Assembly (NCBI GenBank): GCA_036387915.1
Contig: DASVSV010000153.1
Span: 1 to 9,130, forward strand
DNA length: 9,130 bases
Reading direction: 5' to 3'
From: QHVT01 sp036387915
Lineage (GTDB): Bacteria; Acidobacteriota; Thermoanaerobaculia; Gp7-AA8
Shown here: one piece after another, positions 5,825 through 9,130 of the stretch
Layout of the letters: the number at the start of each line of letters is the position of its first letter
Position numbering within the stretch: position 1 is the first letter of the stretch
Notes under the pieces: generated by a model
What the model saw: only the letters and a program-made list of their open reading frames with translations
What the model was told of the DNA's origin: nothing
Database searches by the model: none
Program-made: the position numbers and the translations under genes

Positions 5825-8800
5825 ATGCCGGATCAGGTCCTCATCGTCGCCACGGAGCATGCTGCGCGCACGCCCGCGGAGGTGGCGCGGTCTCTCCGCT
5901 TTACGCCCTTCGTGACGGGGTCGGAGCAGGAAGCAGTGGACCTGCTGGACCAGCATCGTTTCCGTCTGATCGCGGTCAGCGGCGAGTCGACGTGGCGCCG
6001 TCTCCGCGACGCCGCGGAGAGCAAGCAGCCGATGGCGCGCGTGCTCGAGCTGCCGGACCTCACGCACGACGACGCGGTGATTCGCAATCTGATGGTGCGC
6101 TATCTCGAGCCGACGCCGCCGGACCGCCTGAAGTTCACGTCGGAGGAGCGCTATCGTTTTCTCTCCAGCATCCTCGAGTCGTTCACCGGGACGCTGGAGC
6201 TGCGCGAGGTGCTGCGCCGCATCGTCACCGTGACGCGCGACGAGCTCGGCGCGGACCGCGCGTGGATGCTGCACCCGATCAACGAGCAGGCCGAGTTCGC
6301 GAAGGTGGCGTTCGCCACCTCCGGGTCGGGCGCGGAACCGGAACTGGCCGACAAAGGTCCGGTGTCGCTGGCGCTGTCGCAGGGGCTCATCCGCAGGGCG
6401 ATGGAGTCGCCGCGGCCGATCCTCGTGCGCGTCGGCGATCCGGAGCTCGACCCCGAGCTCGCGCAACGTTTCGAGATCCGCTCCGCGCTGATGCAGGTGC
6501 TGCGTCCGCGCGAAGACGAGCCGTGGGCCTTCGGCCTCCATCAGCGCGACAGCGACCGTGAGTGGACGGAAGAAGAGATCACCCTGTTCGGCGAGATCGG
6601 CCGCTACGCGACGCTCGCGCTGAACAACACGTTGCTGCACAACCACGCCGTCCGCGAGATGGCCAAGGTCAAGGCCATCCTCGATCAGATCCCCGAGGCC
6701 GCGGCGATTTACGACAAGCACGGGCGCCTCGAGCGGATGAACGTCGCCGCGCAACGCGAGCCGACCGTGCTCTTCACGCCCGACGCGGAGGGACGCGTGC
6801 GCGCGAACCGCCATCGCTACATCGACGGCAGTCCGCTCGGTCCGGACGAGCTGCCGTCGATGCGCGCGCTGCAGGGCGACGTCGTAAAGTCCGACTATCT
6901 CGTGCACGACACGCGCACCGACGACGACCGCGTGGTCAACCTGAAGGCCGCCCCGATCCGCGACGACGCCGGCCGCATCATCGGTTCGGTCGTGCTGTCC
7001 CGCGACGTCACCGACGAGCGCCAGAACGCGGAACGCGAATCGTGGCGCCGCCGCCGCGCCGAATGTCTCGCCAACCTCGGCCTCGAAATGGTGGCCATGG
7101 CGCCGAGCTTCGACAACCTCGACGACCCCGCCATGCGCATCGCGCAGGCCGTCGACGGCACGGTGCGCATCTACCTCTATCACGCCGCCACCGGCATGCT
7201 CGACCTGGTCGGCTACGGGACCGTCGAAGAGGAGCTGGCGCGCTTCCGCGACTACTTTGCCAACAATCCCTACCGCCCCGGCGAAGGACTGACCGGCGCG
7301 GTGTTCCACATCGGCCGGCCGCTGCTCTTCTACGAAGTGCGCGGCGACGCGCTGCTCGACTTCGCACGCGATACGGCCGAGCGCGAGGTCAAGTCCGGCC
7401 TGCACGAGCAGAGCCTCATCGCCTATCCGATCGAGACGTACGGCGAGCGCATCGGCGCGCTGGTCCTGTCGCAGTCCGATCCGCGGCGGAACTTCGACGC
7501 CGAGGATCTCGAGTTCGCGCAGTCGGTGGCGGAGCGCATCGGCGCCGCGAACCACATTCACCGCCTGACCCGCATCGCGCAGGACGGCCATCGCGCCGCG
7601 GAAGAACTGGCGCGCCGCGAAGTCGACGCGCGCGTGCGCTTCGAGGCCGTGCTCGAGAGCGCGCCGATCGGCATCGCCGTCATCTCCGCGGACGAGCTGC
7701 GCTTCGAGCTCGCCAACGCGCGCTTCCTCGATTTCGCCGAGCAGTTCGGCCGCGTGCCGTTCGACACGAAAGTGACCGGTCTCACCGCGGCGGAAGTCTT
7801 CCCCGGCATCGAGCAGATCCTCAAGCCGGTGGCCGACTCGGGCGAGGCGCGCATCGACGAGGAGCTGGTCTTCGGCGACCGCTACATCAACCGCATCGTC
7901 TCCGCCGCGCGCGGCCGTTTCTCCGGCATCACGCAGAGCCTGACGGTGCTGGTGCAGGACGTCACGGATCAGGTGCGCTCGCGCCTCGAGATCCAGAACC
8001 TGGCCACGATGATGGCCGAGCGCTCCGCGCGTCTCGACTCGATCCTCGGCTCGATGACCGACGGACTCTGGGTCTACGACGCGAACGGCAACGTCGTGGA
8101 CGTGAACCAGGCCGCGCTGAACATGTTCGGCCTGGCCTCGCGCGCCGAGGCCGTGGAGCACGGGTCGTTCGCGAAGTTGAACCTCCGCGATTCCGAGGGA
8201 CGGGCCATCCCGTACGCCGAGATGCCGTACGCGCGTGCGCTGTCCGGGCAGACCGTGCCGGACTACCTCGCGATGGGAAAACATCTCATCACCGGCAAGG
8301 ATCTCGATCTCTCCATCGCCGCGGCGCCGATCGAGAGCGGCGGCATCGTGGGCGCGGTCCTGGTGATCCGCGACATCACCGCGCTGCAGGAGCTCGACCG
8401 CAAGAAGGACGAGTTCCTCTCCGTCGCGTCGCACGAGCTGCGCACGCCGCTGACGACGATCAAGGGCTACACGCAGCTGCTCGCGCAGACGGTCAACGAC
8501 CTGCTGCCCGAGGAGCGGGCCACGTACATCAACGCGGTGCTCGGCGAGATCGAGCGGATGATGGGGCTGATCTCGGAACTGCTCGACGTGTCGCGCATCG
8601 AGACCAACCGGCTGCAGATCCATCCGCAGTCGATCCGCTGGCTGGAGTTCATCCATACCCGCGTCTCCGCGTTCCAGGTGCAGCACCCGAACCGCAAGTT
8701 GCGCACGGCGGTGTCGAGCGACGAGACGATCGTCGTGGCCGATCCCGATCGCATGCGCCAGGTGGTCGACAACCTGTTGTCGAACGCGCTGAAGTATTCG

Positions 8801-9076
8801 GCCGAGGGGACGGACATCGACCTGAGCGTGCAGGTCGAGGACGGGCACATGCTGACGTCGGTGAGCGACCACGGCATCGGCATCCCCAGGGACGAGATCC
8901 CGCAACTCTTCGAGCGCTTCCACCGCGCCCGCAACGTCTCCAGCCGCTACTACGGCGGCCTCGGCCTCGGCCTCTACATCGCCCGCGCCATCATCGAAGC
9001 CCACGGCGGCTCGATCAGCGTGCAGAGCGTGGAAGGCGAAGGCTCGACGTTCACGATGAAGCTGCCGGTGGGGTAG
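5825..9076 (+). CDS. multi-sensor GAF/PAS histidine kinase
   Basis: This 1,083-residue sensor kinase has no clear transmembrane helix or signal peptide and is probably cytoplasmic. Domains by residue: about 3-105, a receiver-like fold (QVLIVA, then GSEQEAVDLLDQHRFRLIAVSG) lacking the acidic pocket and phospho-acceptor aspartate; about 108-270, GAF with WAFGLHQRDS...W; about 276-404, PAS ending in SRDVTDERQ; about 415-579, GAF with GEGLTG; about 597-722, PAS ending in VQDVTDQ; about 733-862, PAS ending in IRDITALQ; about 860-925, HisKA with SHELRTP and phospho-acceptor H870; about 975-1080, HATPase with N-box NLLSNALKY (N983, N987), D1015-GIG, F-box LFERFHRA and G2 box GGLGLGL (1044-1050). All catalytic boxes are intact. 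The ATG at 5825 is preferred because the first beta strand follows at once; an in-frame GTG at 5798 would add nine residues. Neither has a good Shine-Dalgarno. There is no C-terminal receiver and no response regulator gene in view, so it is an orphan here. The signal is unknown. Confidence 0.9.
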   Translation: MPDQVLIVATEHAARTPAEVARSLRFTPFVTGSEQEAVDLLDQHRFRLIAVSGESTWRRLRDAAESKQPMARVLELPDLTHDDAVIRNLMVRYLEPTPPDRLKFTSEERYRFLSSILESFTGTLELREVLRRIVTVTRDELGADRAWMLHPINEQAEFAKVAFATSGSGAEPELADKGPVSLALSQGLIRRAMESPRPILVRVGDPELDPELAQRFEIRSALMQVLRPREDEPWAFGLHQRDSDREWTEEEITLFGEIGRYATLALNNTLLHNHAVREMAKVKAILDQIPEAAAIYDKHGRLERMNVAAQREPTVLFTPDAEGRVRANRHRYIDGSPLGPDELPSMRALQGDVVKSDYLVHDTRTDDDRVVNLKAAPIRDDAGRIIGSVVLSRDVTDERQNAERESWRRRRAECLANLGLEMVAMAPSFDNLDDPAMRIAQAVDGTVRIYLYHAATGMLDLVGYGTVEEELARFRDYFANNPYRPGEGLTGAVFHIGRPLLFYEVRGDALLDFARDTAEREVKSGLHEQSLIAYPIETYGERIGALVLSQSDPRRNFDAEDLEFAQSVAERIGAANHIHRLTRIAQDGHRAAEELARREVDARVRFEAVLESAPIGIAVISADELRFELANARFLDFAEQFGRVPFDTKVTGLTAAEVFPGIEQILKPVADSGEARIDEELVFGDRYINRIVSAARGRFSGITQSLTVLVQDVTDQVRSRLEIQNLATMMAERSARLDSILGSMTDGLWVYDANGNVVDVNQAALNMFGLASRAEAVEHGSFAKLNLRDSEGRAIPYAEMPYARALSGQTVPDYLAMGKHLITGKDLDLSIAAAPIESGGIVGAVLVIRDITALQELDRKKDEFLSVASHELRTPLTTIKGYTQLLAQTVNDLLPEERATYINAVLGEIERMMGLISELLDVSRIETNRLQIHPQSIRWLEFIHTRVSAFQVQHPNRKLRTAVSSDETIVVADPDRMRQVVDNLLSNALKYSAEGTDIDLSVQVEDGHMLTSVSDHGIGIPRDEIPQLFERFHRARNVSSRYYGGLGLGLYIARAIIEAHGGSISVQSVEGEGSTFTMKLPVG

Positions 9077-9081
9077 CGCCT

Positions 9082-9130
9082 CTGTCATCCCGAGCGTGAG
9101 TCGAGGGACCTGGGCGGGCGGGGGCTTCGG
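9082..9130. repeat. second copy (left arm) of the TGTCATCCCGAGCG hairpin repeat
   Basis: Positions 9082-9114 are identical to 4515-4547 over 33 bases. After one T-to-C difference the match resumes for eight bases (9116-9123). The copy starts six bases after the kinase stop codon and runs off the window, so its right arm cannot be seen. The same orientation and a gene-end position suggest a dispersed family that settles at 3' ends. Confidence 0.75.

Noticed and set aside
5804..9088. A minus-strand open frame of more than 1,000 codons opposite the whole kinase gene
   Set aside because: The translation is rich in R, H, L, V and D with no domain motifs, and the plus strand has a complete set of kinase boxes. 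Long antisense frames are expected opposite GC-rich genes with strong third-position bias.
6562..9099. A plus-strand frame of 845 codons overlapping the kinase in another frame
   Set aside because: The product is dominated by R, P, G and A with no recognisable motif. It is a frame-shifted shadow of the kinase.

Overview
The window is a GC-rich chromosomal segment with five protein-coding genes packed around one repeat-filled intergenic gap. The most likely source is an acidobacterium (Acidobacteriota) or a close soil or sediment relative. The first gene encodes a secreted protein of the 'VWFA-related Acidobacterial domain' type. The second is a membrane-anchored sulfatase-superfamily/TPR fusion of a kind common in that phylum. 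The organism call is an inference from family content, not from a marker gene. No tRNA, rRNA, CRISPR array, transposase or phage gene was seen.

Layout: (1) Positions 101-4275, plus strand: a two-gene operon. A secreted VWA-like protein with a strong Shine-Dalgarno is followed, through a 4-base GTGA overlap, by a single-pass membrane protein with a periplasmic alkaline-phosphatase/sulfatase-fold domain and about seven C-terminal TPR repeats. (2) Positions 4276-4728: about 450 bp with no gene, made almost entirely of palindromic repeats. These are a 26-bp stem-loop after the operon, a ~196-bp MITE-like nested palindrome with perfect 20-bp terminal inverted repeats, a ~117-bp hairpin whose left arm recurs at the right edge of the window, and two 23-bp direct repeats. 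The gap lies between convergent transcription units. (3) Positions 4729-5777, minus strand: mazG followed by yidD, overlapping by 34 nt. (4) Positions 5825-9076, plus strand, divergent from mazG: a large, apparently soluble multi-sensor histidine kinase (degenerate receiver-like N-terminus, GAF, PAS, GAF, PAS, PAS, HisKA, HATPase). (5) Positions 9082-9130: the start of another copy of the hairpin repeat, beginning six bases after the kinase stop.

How the genes work together: the VWA protein and the sulfatase/TPR protein are probably made together and both act outside the cytoplasmic membrane; their substrate is unknown. MazG (nucleotide-pool cleaning) and YidD (membrane-protein insertion) are housekeeping functions joined by translational coupling. 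The kinase has no response regulator in view, so its output is unknown. No clear new defence or mobile system is present. The most unusual material is the family of palindromic repeats, the coupled VWA-sulfatase pair with non-canonical active-site residues, and the unusual mazG-yidD pairing.
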